Positions 1 through 7,694 are shown, numbered from the stretch's first letter. The stretch is DNA of 12,626 bases from Parachlamydiaceae bacterium (GCA_013815395.1 JACDGH010000023.1:1-12626); one strand, 5' to 3'. Notes: a model not told the origin generated them from the sequence alone. Program-made: numbers and translations.

Positions 1-32
1 AGTCATATGGACCCATTTTTTTTTGTTACAAC

Positions 33-56
33 CTCGAGACTTTGATGCAGCCAAAA
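33..56 (+). repeat. Dispersed intergenic repeat, copy 1
   Basis: The segment CTCGAGACTTTGATGCAGCC followed by AAAA resembles, in the same orientation, the segment at 7753-7775 (GTCGAGCTTTGACGCAGTC then AAAA). The two differ by a few substitutions and one inserted base. In the second copy the core TTTGAC-GCA-GTCAAA is a perfect short inverted repeat; here it has decayed. Two intergenic copies in one 12.6-kb window suggest a dispersed genomic repeat of unknown role. Confidence 0.5.
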
Positions 57-168
57 CGGACAATTTAAATGAAATAACGTACTAGGATATGGTATAAGAG
101 GACAATATCTAAAAATCTTTATTTTGAAATGATTGTATTCCGTTTCAAAGGACCTCCTGAATTAAAAA

Positions 169-261
169 GCGCGGCAGGAGCCGGCGTACTCCAAAGGCTT
201 CGCCAAAGGCATACAATCCTTGGCCTTCTATTTCCTGTCAGCACTGGATGTGCGGCTCTAA
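169..261. repeat. GC-rich patch with small repeats
   Basis: This patch is clearly richer in G+C than its surroundings. It carries the 8-mer CCAAAGGC twice at a 12-bp spacing (191-198 and 203-210), a GGC-TTC-GCC mini-hairpin between them, and GAGCCG/CGGCTC as a 6-bp inverted pair at its ends. On the plus strand a frame open from 166 to the stop at 259-261 reads like protein (it includes AYSKGFAKG) but has no start codon. It could be a decayed gene fragment or a dispersed repeat; I cannot tell which. Confidence 0.3.
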
Positions 262-388
262 TAATCTTCGATAAATATGAGTGTTTCTCCAGTTGCGAAT
301 TTTCAGTATATTAACAATTAAGTGTAAATACTTTTTTTACTTTACCTTAAAGAGGTAATTGCAAAAATAAATAACTGGCTTGTTTATT

Positions 389-599
389 ACGCCGCTTATA
401 TGCGTTTTAGTGGCAAAGTGGAAACGCAGAGGCGGGGAGGAACGCTGAGACGCTGAGAAGGATGTAAGGCACCTTTAGAGATTTGATAATTTTAAGTGCT
501 GATGAAATCACTGAAGGCTAAGGGGTTAGCTCTCTGCATCTCAGCGTTCCTCTCCGCCTCTGCGTTTCCCTTAGCCTCTAAAACGTATAAAAGCGGCTT
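389..599. repeat. Large imperfect inverted repeat (about 70-bp arms)
   Basis: The left arm (about 389-460) pairs with the reverse complement of the right arm (about 530-599), with roughly 85% identity by eye and one single-base gap. The best-conserved block is AAACGCAGAGGCGG followed by AGGAACGCTGAGA. The arms are separated by about 70 bp (461-529) of unrelated sequence with no transposase. The element could fold into a long hairpin in RNA or DNA. Its CGCAGAGGCG/AACGCTGAGA wording is related to the CACAGAGAACACAGAGG-type repeat at 5731-5796. It may be a palindromic intergenic repeat or a MITE-like remnant; no flanking target duplication is obvious. Confidence 0.8.
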
Positions 600-632
600 A
601 AGATATAAGGAAGTCATTTTCTTTTGCAATCA

Positions 633-721
633 CCTCCTTATGTCCTTTCGTCCTTTTGGTCCTTTATTCCCTTATATCGTTCCTATCGTTCTTATCGACC
701 CTAGCCTTTCATCTCTCATAT
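633..721. repeat. Degenerate 9-bp tandem repeat array
   Basis: Read on the plus strand in steps of nine, the sequence gives about ten related units, for example GTCCTTTTG, GTCCTTTAT, TCCCTTATA, TCGTTCCTA, TCGTTCTTA, TCGACCCTA. One unit (642-649) is 8 bp long. The plus strand is pyrimidine-rich, so the minus strand reads as AAAGGAC-like units. The array ends one base before the stop codon of the ATPase gene (723-725), so it would form the start of that gene's 3' untranslated region. Confidence 0.65.
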
Positions 722-722
722 T

Positions 723-3086
723 CTAAATTGGCCACCAAATTAAGAAAATGTTTTCTACAGAAATATCAGATTTTCTTGGCTTGATCTTTACTTCCTCAAG
801 TTTAATACTGCTTGGGTCGATACTCTTTGGAACTAAATCGATTTCCTGATTCAATTGATTTTGAACAGCATTCAGTTGTTCTTGCACAGAGGTGGAATCT
901 TCTTCAGCTTGTTCGGCATCTTGATTGTCTTTGCCAATCTTGCCTATGCGTCGCATGGAAGTGCCTGCTTGAGAAATTGTCCCCTTGGTCACACCTTTTC
1001 CCAAAATAGCCCCCAAAATGGTTGAACCAGCCGTAATAAAGGCCTCGGCTTTCTGCCAGGTTGATTCTGATTGCTTTTGAGCTACTTTGCTTTGAGAGCG
1101 TTGCAACTTTTCTTTTAAGGTATTAATCTTTTGTCCATACTTTTCCCGAAGCTTATTAACTGCTTGATCGCGATTTTCCCTGAGGGCCAAAGAAACACGC
1201 GTTCGAAAATCCTCTTCACTTTCTGCAGTTTTTGAGGTTAACCCTAAATCCTGATATTTAAAAAGAGATCGCGATTGATTTTGATATAGCCATGTTGACA
1301 ACAATTTTCCAGAGGCCGCATAATTTTTTTCCTGCATTAGAAACGAGGGGAGATCTTTAAAACTGCTATTTGGAAGAGGTGTTGTTTCAAAATGACTTTT
1401 TATTTCAGGAACATTCTCACCCGCATCCCAGTTGATCGATTGTCCATCGGTATTTAAACCTGCAACAATACAAACATCATCCCAAATGTCTGTTTTGGTA
1501 GTCGCATCCACAAAATGAAGCTTTGCAATACCTGCGACAAGCGGTTTATATGTAGGGTTAGTGACATTGGCGCGCGAGATAAAGTATTCCTGAATTTTGG
1601 CAGGCACAATGGCTTTATCACTTGCTGATTTTGGTTGTTTTTGAGGTGTATCTTGAAGTTCTTGAGCTGTATCTTGCTTGGGCGATTCAAATTTTTCAGA
1701 GAGCTTAGAAATTTGAGTAAGAGTTAATGGACCGCGTAAATATGAAAGCGTCCACCGCGTTTCAAAAAGCACAGGTTCTTTTAAATAGATTGAGCGCATT
1801 AAGAAAATTCTATTTCCTGTAAGAGCAATTAATTTGTTAAGTGATTTTGTGTCAAGCTCACCATTAGAGGCGGCATTAAGTCCTTCAAGTACGCGGGCTT
1901 TATCACGTTCGGTTTGCAATTTACCTATGAACCAAATCCCACAATTAGAGAGCCCTTTATAGTCCAAATCTACAGGATTTTGGGTGACTAACACAATACC
2001 TAAACCAAAAGCACGAGCCTGTTTCAAAAGGCTCATCATGGGACCTTTTGAGGGAGGCATTGCTGTGGGAGGAAAGTAACCAAAGATTTCATCCATATAA
2101 AATAAAGCACGCAGACTTGAAGTACCTGGCTGTTTGCGCATCCAACTCAACATTTCGTTCAGTAAAAGTGTTACGAAAAACATTCTTTCTGAGTCGGATA
2201 AATGCGCGATGGAGATAATAGATAGTTTTGGTTTACCGTCTTTATTATACAAGAGTTGATCTATATCTAAAGGATCTCCCTCCATCCATGCCTGAAAGCC
2301 GGGTGATGCCAGAAGATTATTGAGACTAATAGCAAGCTTCATGCGTTCTTTAGTGGGGAAAAAAGTATCGAGATCTAAAGCCCCAATCTTATCGAAAGCG
2401 GGTTTTTGAACTTGTTGGATTAAATTGCGAAGATCAATATCTTTGCCCTTGCTCCATGCTTGGTTGAACAGCGTTGAAATAAGGATATGTTCGCGACTTT
2501 TAATAGGATCTGCAACAATCCCAATTAAACCAAGGAGGCTTGAAGTGACTGACAAGACGCGATCTCTCAAGGCTGTGGTATCTTGAATGGTTTCTTTTGA
2601 AGGCGCAGCAAACGAGCTTAGAACGGATAGAGGAATACCGGCGTTGCTTGCAGGGGTATAAATGACAATATCTACTGAATCACGCAGCTTTTGAATGCGT
2701 TCTTGCGGCTCATCCCATTTAGCAAGACCCTCTTTCCATTTTTTTGATATGGTTTCTGCGTAGGCATCCAGAGTTTCCCCATTTCGTTCCGCTTCAGAAG
2801 CGTCGACCCATGGTCGGAAATCATTAGCGGATAAACTAGGGAAAGTGAGGAGAAGGTTTCCAAGATCCCCTTTAGGATCGATGATGATGGCGGGAATTTT
2901 GTCTATAGCCGCTTCTTCAAGCAAAGCAATACCTAAACCAGTTTTTCCGCTGCCCGTCATTCCTACACAAACTGCATGAGTAGTTAGATCTTTAGAGTCC
3001 AAAAGAAGGGGATCGGTGACGTCTTGTTTTTTTTGGCCAAATATCTTACCAAGATAAAATACCCCAAGTTTTTCGTAATCTTTCAT
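723..3086 (-). CDS. HerA/VirB4-like P-loop ATPase
   Basis: This 787-residue protein belongs to the HerA/FtsK-type branch of P-loop ATPases (DUF87/DUF853-like). The Walker A motif GMTGSGKT lies at residues 42-49, followed by the typical IIIDPKGDL at about 68-76. The Walker B acidic pair is in LFYMDEIFGYFPP (D332, E333), with a sensor-like VLVTQNP near 366. A family-like WFIGKLQTERDKARVLEGL sits at about 385-403. The C-terminal third is different: a charged region, probable coiled coils at about 630-680 and 730-750, and a glycine-rich segment between them. Family members are ring-forming DNA-translocating motors, but I see no NurA-type nuclease next to it, so the substrate is unknown. An upstream ATG at 3119 adds 11 residues; I chose 3086 because AGGA lies six bases before it. 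The gene stands alone and is divergent from the permease gene. Confidence 0.85.
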   Translation of the reverse strand: MKDYEKLGVFYLGKIFGQKKQDVTDPLLLDSKDLTTHAVCVGMTGSGKTGLGIALLEEAAIDKIPAIIIDPKGDLGNLLLTFPSLSANDFRPWVDASEAERNGETLDAYAETISKKWKEGLAKWDEPQERIQKLRDSVDIVIYTPASNAGIPLSVLSSFAAPSKETIQDTTALRDRVLSVTSSLLGLIGIVADPIKSREHILISTLFNQAWSKGKDIDLRNLIQQVQKPAFDKIGALDLDTFFPTKERMKLAISLNNLLASPGFQAWMEGDPLDIDQLLYNKDGKPKLSIISIAHLSDSERMFFVTLLLNEMLSWMRKQPGTSSLRALFYMDEIFGYFPPTAMPPSKGPMMSLLKQARAFGLGIVLVTQNPVDLDYKGLSNCGIWFIGKLQTERDKARVLEGLNAASNGELDTKSLNKLIALTGNRIFLMRSIYLKEPVLFETRWTLSYLRGPLTLTQISKLSEKFESPKQDTAQELQDTPQKQPKSASDKAIVPAKIQEYFISRANVTNPTYKPLVAGIAKLHFVDATTKTDIWDDVCIVAGLNTDGQSINWDAGENVPEIKSHFETTPLPNSSFKDLPSFLMQEKNYAASGKLLSTWLYQNQSRSLFKYQDLGLTSKTAESEEDFRTRVSLALRENRDQAVNKLREKYGQKINTLKEKLQRSQSKVAQKQSESTWQKAEAFITAGSTILGAILGKGVTKGTISQAGTSMRRIGKIGKDNQDAEQAEEDSTSVQEQLNAVQNQLNQEIDLVPKSIDPSSIKLEEVKIKPRKSDISVENIFLIWWPI

Positions 3087-3092
3087 AGAGAA

Positions 3093-3096
3093 TCCT
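3093..3096 (-). promoter_or_regulatory. Shine-Dalgarno that decides the ATPase start
   Basis: On the minus strand AGGA lies six bases upstream of the ATG at 3086. The upstream in-frame ATG at 3119 is preceded only by an A-rich stretch. This favours the shorter, 787-residue product. Confidence 0.5.
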
Positions 3097-3208
3097 ATGT
3101 TTGTTATACCTATACGCATTTTTCTTGTTTAACAAAGTTTCTTTAGTATTGCAATTTAAAAGCATATTCTTTTTTATGCAGTTAGATAGATCAAATATGG
3201 AATGATGA

Positions 3209-3952
3209 ATGGAAGATTTTTTAATTTTTTTTACTATTGGTTTCATTGCGCAGATAATTGATGGGGCACTGGGGATGGCATATGGGCTAACAACAACCAC
3301 CTTCTTGCTAAATTTTGGCGTTCCACCTATTTCAGCAACGGCAATTACGCATGCTGCAGAATGTATTACAACAGGCTTTTCAGCAATTGCACATCATCGA
3401 TTAGGTAATGTTAATAAAACCTTTTTTTTTAGATTATTATTTCCAGGAGTGATCGGAGCAATATTAGGTGTGTTACTAATCACGAATATTGATGCTGACA
3501 TAATAAAACCGTTTATGGCTATTTATTTGTTGGTTATGGGAATAGTTATTATTAGCAAAGCTTTCACTGTGTTTCCACCTGTGACAGTAACACACCATCT
3601 TGCTCCGTTAGGTTTTATAGGAGGATTTATGGATGCTGTTGGCGGGGGTGGGTGGGGACCTATTATCACTTCTACACTTCTTGCCAGGGGACAAAATGCG
3701 CGCATGACTATTGGTAGTGTCAATGCTTCCGAATTTTTTATTTCAGTTACGGTTACAATTGCATTCTTTTTTTCGCATACTTTCATTGGTTGGCCAATAG
3801 TCGCTGCATTAGCAGCTGGAGGCGCTGTTGCTGCACCTATTGGGGCATGGCTATGCAAGCATATCCCGGTAAAAGTTTTATTATTCGTCGTAGGCTTATT
3901 GATTATTGGTTTAAGCACTCGCATGTTGTGGCTTAGTTTACATCCCCATTAA
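3209..3952 (+). CDS. TauE/SafE-family membrane permease
   Basis: This 247-residue protein is almost entirely hydrophobic, with about seven to eight predicted membrane spans. It has the two-half layout of the TauE/SafE (DUF81) family: an N-terminal half beginning FIAQIIDGALGMAYG (12-26) and a second half with GFMDAVGGGGWGPI (139-152), the glycine-rich signature repeated in each half. Family members move sulfite, sulfoacetate or other organosulfur anions across the inner membrane; the substrate cannot be read from sequence. The length is normal. The ATG at 3209 has only a weak purine-rich stretch before it. The stop codon (3950-3952) directly abuts the stop codon of the convergent GH3 gene, so there is no room for a separate terminator. 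Confidence 0.9.
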   Translation: MEDFLIFFTIGFIAQIIDGALGMAYGLTTTTFLLNFGVPPISATAITHAAECITTGFSAIAHHRLGNVNKTFFFRLLFPGVIGAILGVLLITNIDADIIKPFMAIYLLVMGIVIISKAFTVFPPVTVTHHLAPLGFIGGFMDAVGGGGWGPIITSTLLARGQNARMTIGSVNASEFFISVTVTIAFFFSHTFIGWPIVAALAAGGAVAAPIGAWLCKHIPVKVLLFVVGLLIIGLSTRMLWLSLHPH

Positions 3953-5647
3953 TCAGTTTGGACATAAAATATTTGCAGCAGCCTCTTGGGCATCGGGATC
4001 CAGTTCATAAGCCATAATAACAGTAGAATAGTCGTCAAAAAAATGTAGACCAAAAGGGTTGCCCAAATAGGTAACGATGATTTTTCCTTGGTAATTTTGC
4101 AGTGTTTTTATTAATTCTATTTGAGATTTGGATATCCCATGAACGCGAAAATGTTTTAGCTCTTCTTTTTGTTTTTTTTCATTTAGCAATCTAAGCTCAG
4201 CAATCCGCCGAGGATCGGCTGGATAAACAGCTAGTACAATGATGGGATATCTGCTTATTTGCTGAAGTAATCTTTGCTCTTCTTTTTCCTTATCCTGTTC
4301 TAAAGGAAAAATAAAAGAATCCAATGTAAAGCACGTACTCAATTTCTTGCAAAAGTCATTAGATGCAGGCGCGTCTCCTAGCTGAATGTAAGCAATAGTA
4401 TCTTTTTTAGCACGAGCTAAAGAAGAAAGAAGATTTTGATGATCTCTTATTAAAGTTACACTATTTTGATACAGATTTTTCTTTAAATCTTTTGTATATG
4501 TAGAATTAAGCTCTTCAACAGTCGGTAGGGGTGTAGTAGTGTGACGATCTAGCTTTACTCTTTCTTTCATCTCCAAAATTTTTAATACGCGTGCATTTAT
4601 ATCTTTTTCAGTAATTTTCCCTTCAGATAAAGCTATTTTTAGGGTTTGATGGGCTTTAGGAAAATCTTGAGGCATTAAAAGCATATCGCTTCCCGCAAGA
4701 AAGGCTTTAAGAATAATCTCCTCTTCTGATATATAATTCGTTAAAGCCTTCATGCGCAGAGCTCCGCTAACAACAAGTCCTTTAAACCCCAATTCATTTT
4801 TCAATAATTCATTCACAATCCTAGGCGATAGGCTTGCAGGGGTTTTAGAATCATCTAGTGCAGGAACTAGTAAATGTTCCGTTTGAATAGACAATACGCC
4901 TGCTTTAATAGCTTGGGCGAATGGATAAAGTTCAACATCCTGTAATCTTTTTTTTGCGTGTGGATTTATAGGCAAATCCAGATGCGGGTCGATTGAGATA
5001 TCCCCTAGGCCAGGAAAATGCTTGGCCGAGGCAATGATCCCTGCATCTTGCAATCCTTGAATCATAGCAATTCCTTTTTCAGCAACTAGCTCAGGTGAAC
5101 TTCCAAAGGAACGAACATTAATGACGATATTTTCTGGTTCTATATTGACATCAAGCACAGGGCTTAAGTTCATATGAACACCAATTAATTTAGCCTGCCT
5201 TCCTATTTCTTTACCCATTTCATAAATCAAGCGATTATCCTGCATGGCTCCAAGAGTGATATTTTTAGGAAAATTCATCCCCTCTTTGATGCGCATAGAA
5301 AGTCCCCATTCAAAATCTTGAGCAATAAGGATTGGATATTTGCTAATCTTTTGATAATGATTTGTAAGGGCAACTTGCTTGGCAAATTCACTAGGCCCCA
5401 CATAAGCAATTCCGCCTACATAATATTCCGTGATATAACGATCTATTTCATGCATAATTTGTGAATTTCCCACTTCGCGATTTGCAAAATCGGGATCAAT
5501 GTAACCGGCAATCATAAAAAGTTGACCGATTTTTTCATCCTGCGACATTTGCTGCAGAGTTTTTTGCGCCCAAGAATCATCTTGATTAGCAACTAAATGG
5601 GAAGTAAGGGTTATGCAAAAAAAGAGAATTGTATTTAAAGATTTCAT
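3953..5647 (-). CDS. Secreted GH3 family protein lacking the nucleophile Asp
   Basis: This 564-residue protein has an N-terminal signal peptide (about 1-20, KSLNTILFFCITLTSHLVA) and the two-domain layout of family-3 glycoside hydrolases related to NagZ (beta-N-acetylglucosaminidase). The TIM-barrel domain keeps the substrate-binding KHFPGLGD (209-216), the D-x-H dyad (D220, H222) expected to serve as general acid/base, the INVRSFGSSPELVAEKG block (176-192) and EHLLVPALD (257-265). The nucleophile signature, normally S/T-D-A/D-L-x-M, reads VVSGALRM, so Gly295 (codon GGA) replaces the catalytic Asp. The second domain (about 390-564) stops at AANILCPN without the usual G-x-LP-type tail, so a short C-terminal truncation is likely. 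It may be inactive, a binding protein, or use an altered mechanism. No clear Shine-Dalgarno precedes the ATG. Confidence 0.88.
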   Translation of the reverse strand: MKSLNTILFFCITLTSHLVANQDDSWAQKTLQQMSQDEKIGQLFMIAGYIDPDFANREVGNSQIMHEIDRYITEYYVGGIAYVGPSEFAKQVALTNHYQKISKYPILIAQDFEWGLSMRIKEGMNFPKNITLGAMQDNRLIYEMGKEIGRQAKLIGVHMNLSPVLDVNIEPENIVINVRSFGSSPELVAEKGIAMIQGLQDAGIIASAKHFPGLGDISIDPHLDLPINPHAKKRLQDVELYPFAQAIKAGVLSIQTEHLLVPALDDSKTPASLSPRIVNELLKNELGFKGLVVSGALRMKALTNYISEEEIILKAFLAGSDMLLMPQDFPKAHQTLKIALSEGKITEKDINARVLKILEMKERVKLDRHTTTPLPTVEELNSTYTKDLKKNLYQNSVTLIRDHQNLLSSLARAKKDTIAYIQLGDAPASNDFCKKLSTCFTLDSFIFPLEQDKEKEEQRLLQQISRYPIIVLAVYPADPRRIAELRLLNEKKQKEELKHFRVHGISKSQIELIKTLQNYQGKIIVTYLGNPFGLHFFDDYSTVIMAYELDPDAQEAAANILCPN

Positions 5648-5730
5648 TATAAGTTTTTTGTATGCAATTATGGGAGAATGTGTGGCCTGGTTCCCCTTTA
5701 AAGAGAAAGCTTTTGTTTATTAAATACCAT

Positions 5731-5796
5731 TCTGTGTTCTCTTTGAAATTAGTGGTATGAAAAAAAATCTACCACAGAACTCATAGAGAACACAGA
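5731..5796. repeat. Hairpin repeat of CACAGAG type
   Basis: Arms 5731-5757 and 5770-5796 (27 bp each) pair at about 22 positions, with perfect outer (TCTGTGTTCTCT) and inner (GTGGTA) blocks around a 12-base A-rich loop. The element sits in the 218-bp gap between aspS (stop at 5866) and the GH3 gene (start at 5647), both on the minus strand. Its wording (CCACAGA...AGAGAACACAGAGG) resembles the arms of the inverted repeat at 389-599. It could act as an RNA hairpin between the two genes, but there is no T-tract directly after the stem as in a classic intrinsic terminator. Confidence 0.7.
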
Positions 5797-5865
5797 GGAA
5801 AGTCAATAGGACTGATTTATTAATTTCCCTGTAAAGGTGAATAAAGTCTGATTAGTCCAAGTTAC

Positions 5866-7677
5866 CTATGCTTTTGCAAAGCGGCCTATTTTTGGTTGAA
5901 TCAATTGAATAAGATCTTTACTTTGCATGACAATTGATTCTGTTTGCATACCACAGTTAAAAGCAGCCTGAGCATTTTGGCTCACTTGTTCATCGAAAAA
6001 TGTTTCAAGGTTAAGAAGTGGTCCAAAAGGGGGCACTCCGCCAACGATTATGCCGTAGCGCTCTTTGATGATTTCTGGACTTTCAAAATCACATTTTTCA
6101 CCTAATGCTTCCGACACAGCTTTCATATCCAATTTTAGATGGGATGGGATATTTACTTGATAATTCTTCTTGCTGTTTTTTCCGCGTAGAATCAAAGATT
6201 TTATTCCCTCTTCAGGAGACGTTTTGCGGACGCGTGCAGAATCCTCAGAAGTGGGCGTGGCTTCATGCGTGAGATGTTGAAATTCCATGTCATGATGTTT
6301 GATCAGACGGATAATCTCATTGCGAATATTTTCGGCACCAAAGAAGATGCGGGCTTTAATGCGATTGCCGGCAATCCGTTTTGGGTCAGAAGGAAAAAGT
6401 GACGCTTCGCGAATGTTTTTTTGTTTCAATATTGTCATAGTGAGGCGTTCTAAGCCCATTCCAAAGCCACCATGTGGAGGCATTCCATATTTAAAAATGC
6501 TTAGATAATCCTCAAAGTTGGAAGAATCCATTCCTTTGAGTTTTATACCTTCTAGCATAGACATATACGTGTGTCTACGCTGTCCGCCAGAGGTGATTTC
6601 TGTGCCGCCACAAAGTAAGTCAAAAGTATTAGATATTTCAGGATTTTCGTCATTTGGGTAGGCATAGAAGGGGCGCTTGCTCGTTTTCCAGTCTGTAACA
6701 AACACTAAATCCGTGCCAAATGTTTCGTTGGCATATTTGCAAAGCTCTCTTTCTGCAGCCGGGCTTAAATCGGGTTCGTGCCTTTCATCAATACCGGTGC
6801 GTTGGAAATACAATTCTTGCGCCTCTGCAAAAGGGATTCTAGGGAATGGCACAGATTCCGGTGCTTTAACGATGTCTCCACCAAGCGTAGCAATTTCTGC
6901 AGCATAGTTTGCATGTAAATATTTAATAATAAATTTCAGGCAATTTTCTTGAATATCTAAAATTTCATGCCAGTGATCGAAAAAGCCAATTTCGAATTCC
7001 ATTTGCTTACCTTCAGTCAAATGACGTGCCGTATTGGAATTTTCCGCTCGGAAAAAAGGCATAAGGGCAAAAACGCGTTCATTTACTCCAACCATCATCT
7101 GTTTATAGAGCTGACTACTTTGGGCTAAAGTGGCTGTGTAACCAAAATAATCTACTGTGAAAAATTCTGATCCCCCCTCAGAAGAAGCCGCAATCAGATT
7201 CGGAGCAAAATATTCTGTTGCTTTTACTGTATCATACATAAACAAGCGATAAGCATGTGCTATTGCCGCCTGAATTTTAAAGGAGGCTTGAATGCGACGG
7301 TTCCGGAGTGAAATGGGACGATGATCAAGGATAAAATCTAGATCAGATTGAATTTCAGGTTTAAAATAATCCACAGGTGGTGGTTCATTTACTGATGATT
7401 CAATCAAAATCTGAGGAGCAACTATTTCCACTCCCAATCCTGCTTGTGAAGAAGCTACTGCTTTTCCCGTAATAGTGAGAATTGAGCCAGGTTGCAAATG
7501 AGACACTTTGCGAAATTCCTCTTTGTCATCGATAACAATCTGTGCAAATCCTGTGCGGTCTCGCAAAATTAGAAAATTGATTTTACCAAATGGACGAATG
7601 TTGTTAAGCCAGCCTCTCAATTTTACTGGTTGATCAATATGTTTTAACAATTCCGAAGCAAGAATACGCTGTGTCAT
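5866..7677 (-). CDS. aspS: Archaeal-type aspartyl-tRNA synthetase fused to a YbaK/ProX editing domain
   Basis: The enzyme charges tRNA-Asp with aspartate in the cytoplasm. Residues 1-105 form the OB-fold anticodon-binding domain (VKLRGWLNNIRPFGKINFL). Residues 115-445 are the class II catalytic core: motif 1 with P159, SSQLYKQ (187-193), motif 2 FRAENSNTARHLTEGKQMEFE (about 209-229, R210 and E212), GGTEITSGGQRRH (357-369) and motif 3 GGFGMGLERL (403-412, R411). There is no GAD insertion, so it is the archaeal/eukaryotic type, not the usual bacterial AspRS. Residues about 446-603 are extra and match the YbaK/ProX deacylase fold: TSEDSARVRKTSPEEGIKSLI with the expected lysine K493, and the hallmark GGVPPFG (546-552). 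The archaeal type is often non-discriminating and also makes Asp-tRNA-Asn for GatCAB; specificity cannot be settled by eye. A weak GGAAAG precedes the ATG. Usual archaeal-type length is about 430-440 residues. Confidence 0.93.
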   Translation of the reverse strand: MTQRILASELLKHIDQPVKLRGWLNNIRPFGKINFLILRDRTGFAQIVIDDKEEFRKVSHLQPGSILTITGKAVASSQAGLGVEIVAPQILIESSVNEPPPVDYFKPEIQSDLDFILDHRPISLRNRRIQASFKIQAAIAHAYRLFMYDTVKATEYFAPNLIAASSEGGSEFFTVDYFGYTATLAQSSQLYKQMMVGVNERVFALMPFFRAENSNTARHLTEGKQMEFEIGFFDHWHEILDIQENCLKFIIKYLHANYAAEIATLGGDIVKAPESVPFPRIPFAEAQELYFQRTGIDERHEPDLSPAAERELCKYANETFGTDLVFVTDWKTSKRPFYAYPNDENPEISNTFDLLCGGTEITSGGQRRHTYMSMLEGIKLKGMDSSNFEDYLSIFKYGMPPHGGFGMGLERLTMTILKQKNIREASLFPSDPKRIAGNRIKARIFFGAENIRNEIIRLIKHHDMEFQHLTHEATPTSEDSARVRKTSPEEGIKSLILRGKNSKKNYQVNIPSHLKLDMKAVSEALGEKCDFESPEIIKERYGIIVGGVPPFGPLLNLETFFDEQVSQNAQAAFNCGMQTESIVMQSKDLIQLIQPKIGRFAKA

Positions 7678-7694
7678 AATTTTTCTTTCCCTTG

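Larger units (their letters stand above)
1..722. other. Gene-free, repeat-rich stretch
   Basis: I see no convincing protein gene in these 722 bases. Open frames at 129-314 and 496-726 (plus) lack a ribosome-binding site and overlap repeats; the second one runs through one arm of a large inverted repeat and owes its signal-peptide-like look to that repeat. The stretch instead holds four kinds of repeated sequence, listed separately: a short dispersed repeat (33-56), a GC-rich patch with small direct and inverted repeats (169-261), a long imperfect inverted repeat (389-599), and a 9-bp-period tandem array (633-721). The downstream gene on the minus strand ends at 723, so the repeats form its 3' flank. 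Confidence 0.7.

Noticed and set aside
129..314. Plus-strand open frame of 61 codons
   Set aside because: It has no ribosome-binding site, crosses the GC-rich repeat patch, and does not resemble a protein I know.
389..599. Insertion sequence with terminal inverted repeats
   Set aside because: The space between the arms is only about 70 bp, no transposase is present, and no target duplication is obvious.
496..726. Plus-strand frame of 76 codons with a signal-peptide-like start
   Set aside because: It begins at GTG in the loop of the inverted repeat and runs through its right arm and the 9-bp tandem array, so its composition is explained by the repeats.
3523..3924. 133-codon frame on the minus strand inside the permease gene
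   Set aside because: It lies wholly within the clearly coding TauE/SafE gene on the opposite strand and has no family features of its own.
5797..5865. Intrinsic terminator after aspS
   Set aside because: A weak GGACT/AGTCC pairing exists, but the loop is long and no T-tract follows on the minus strand.
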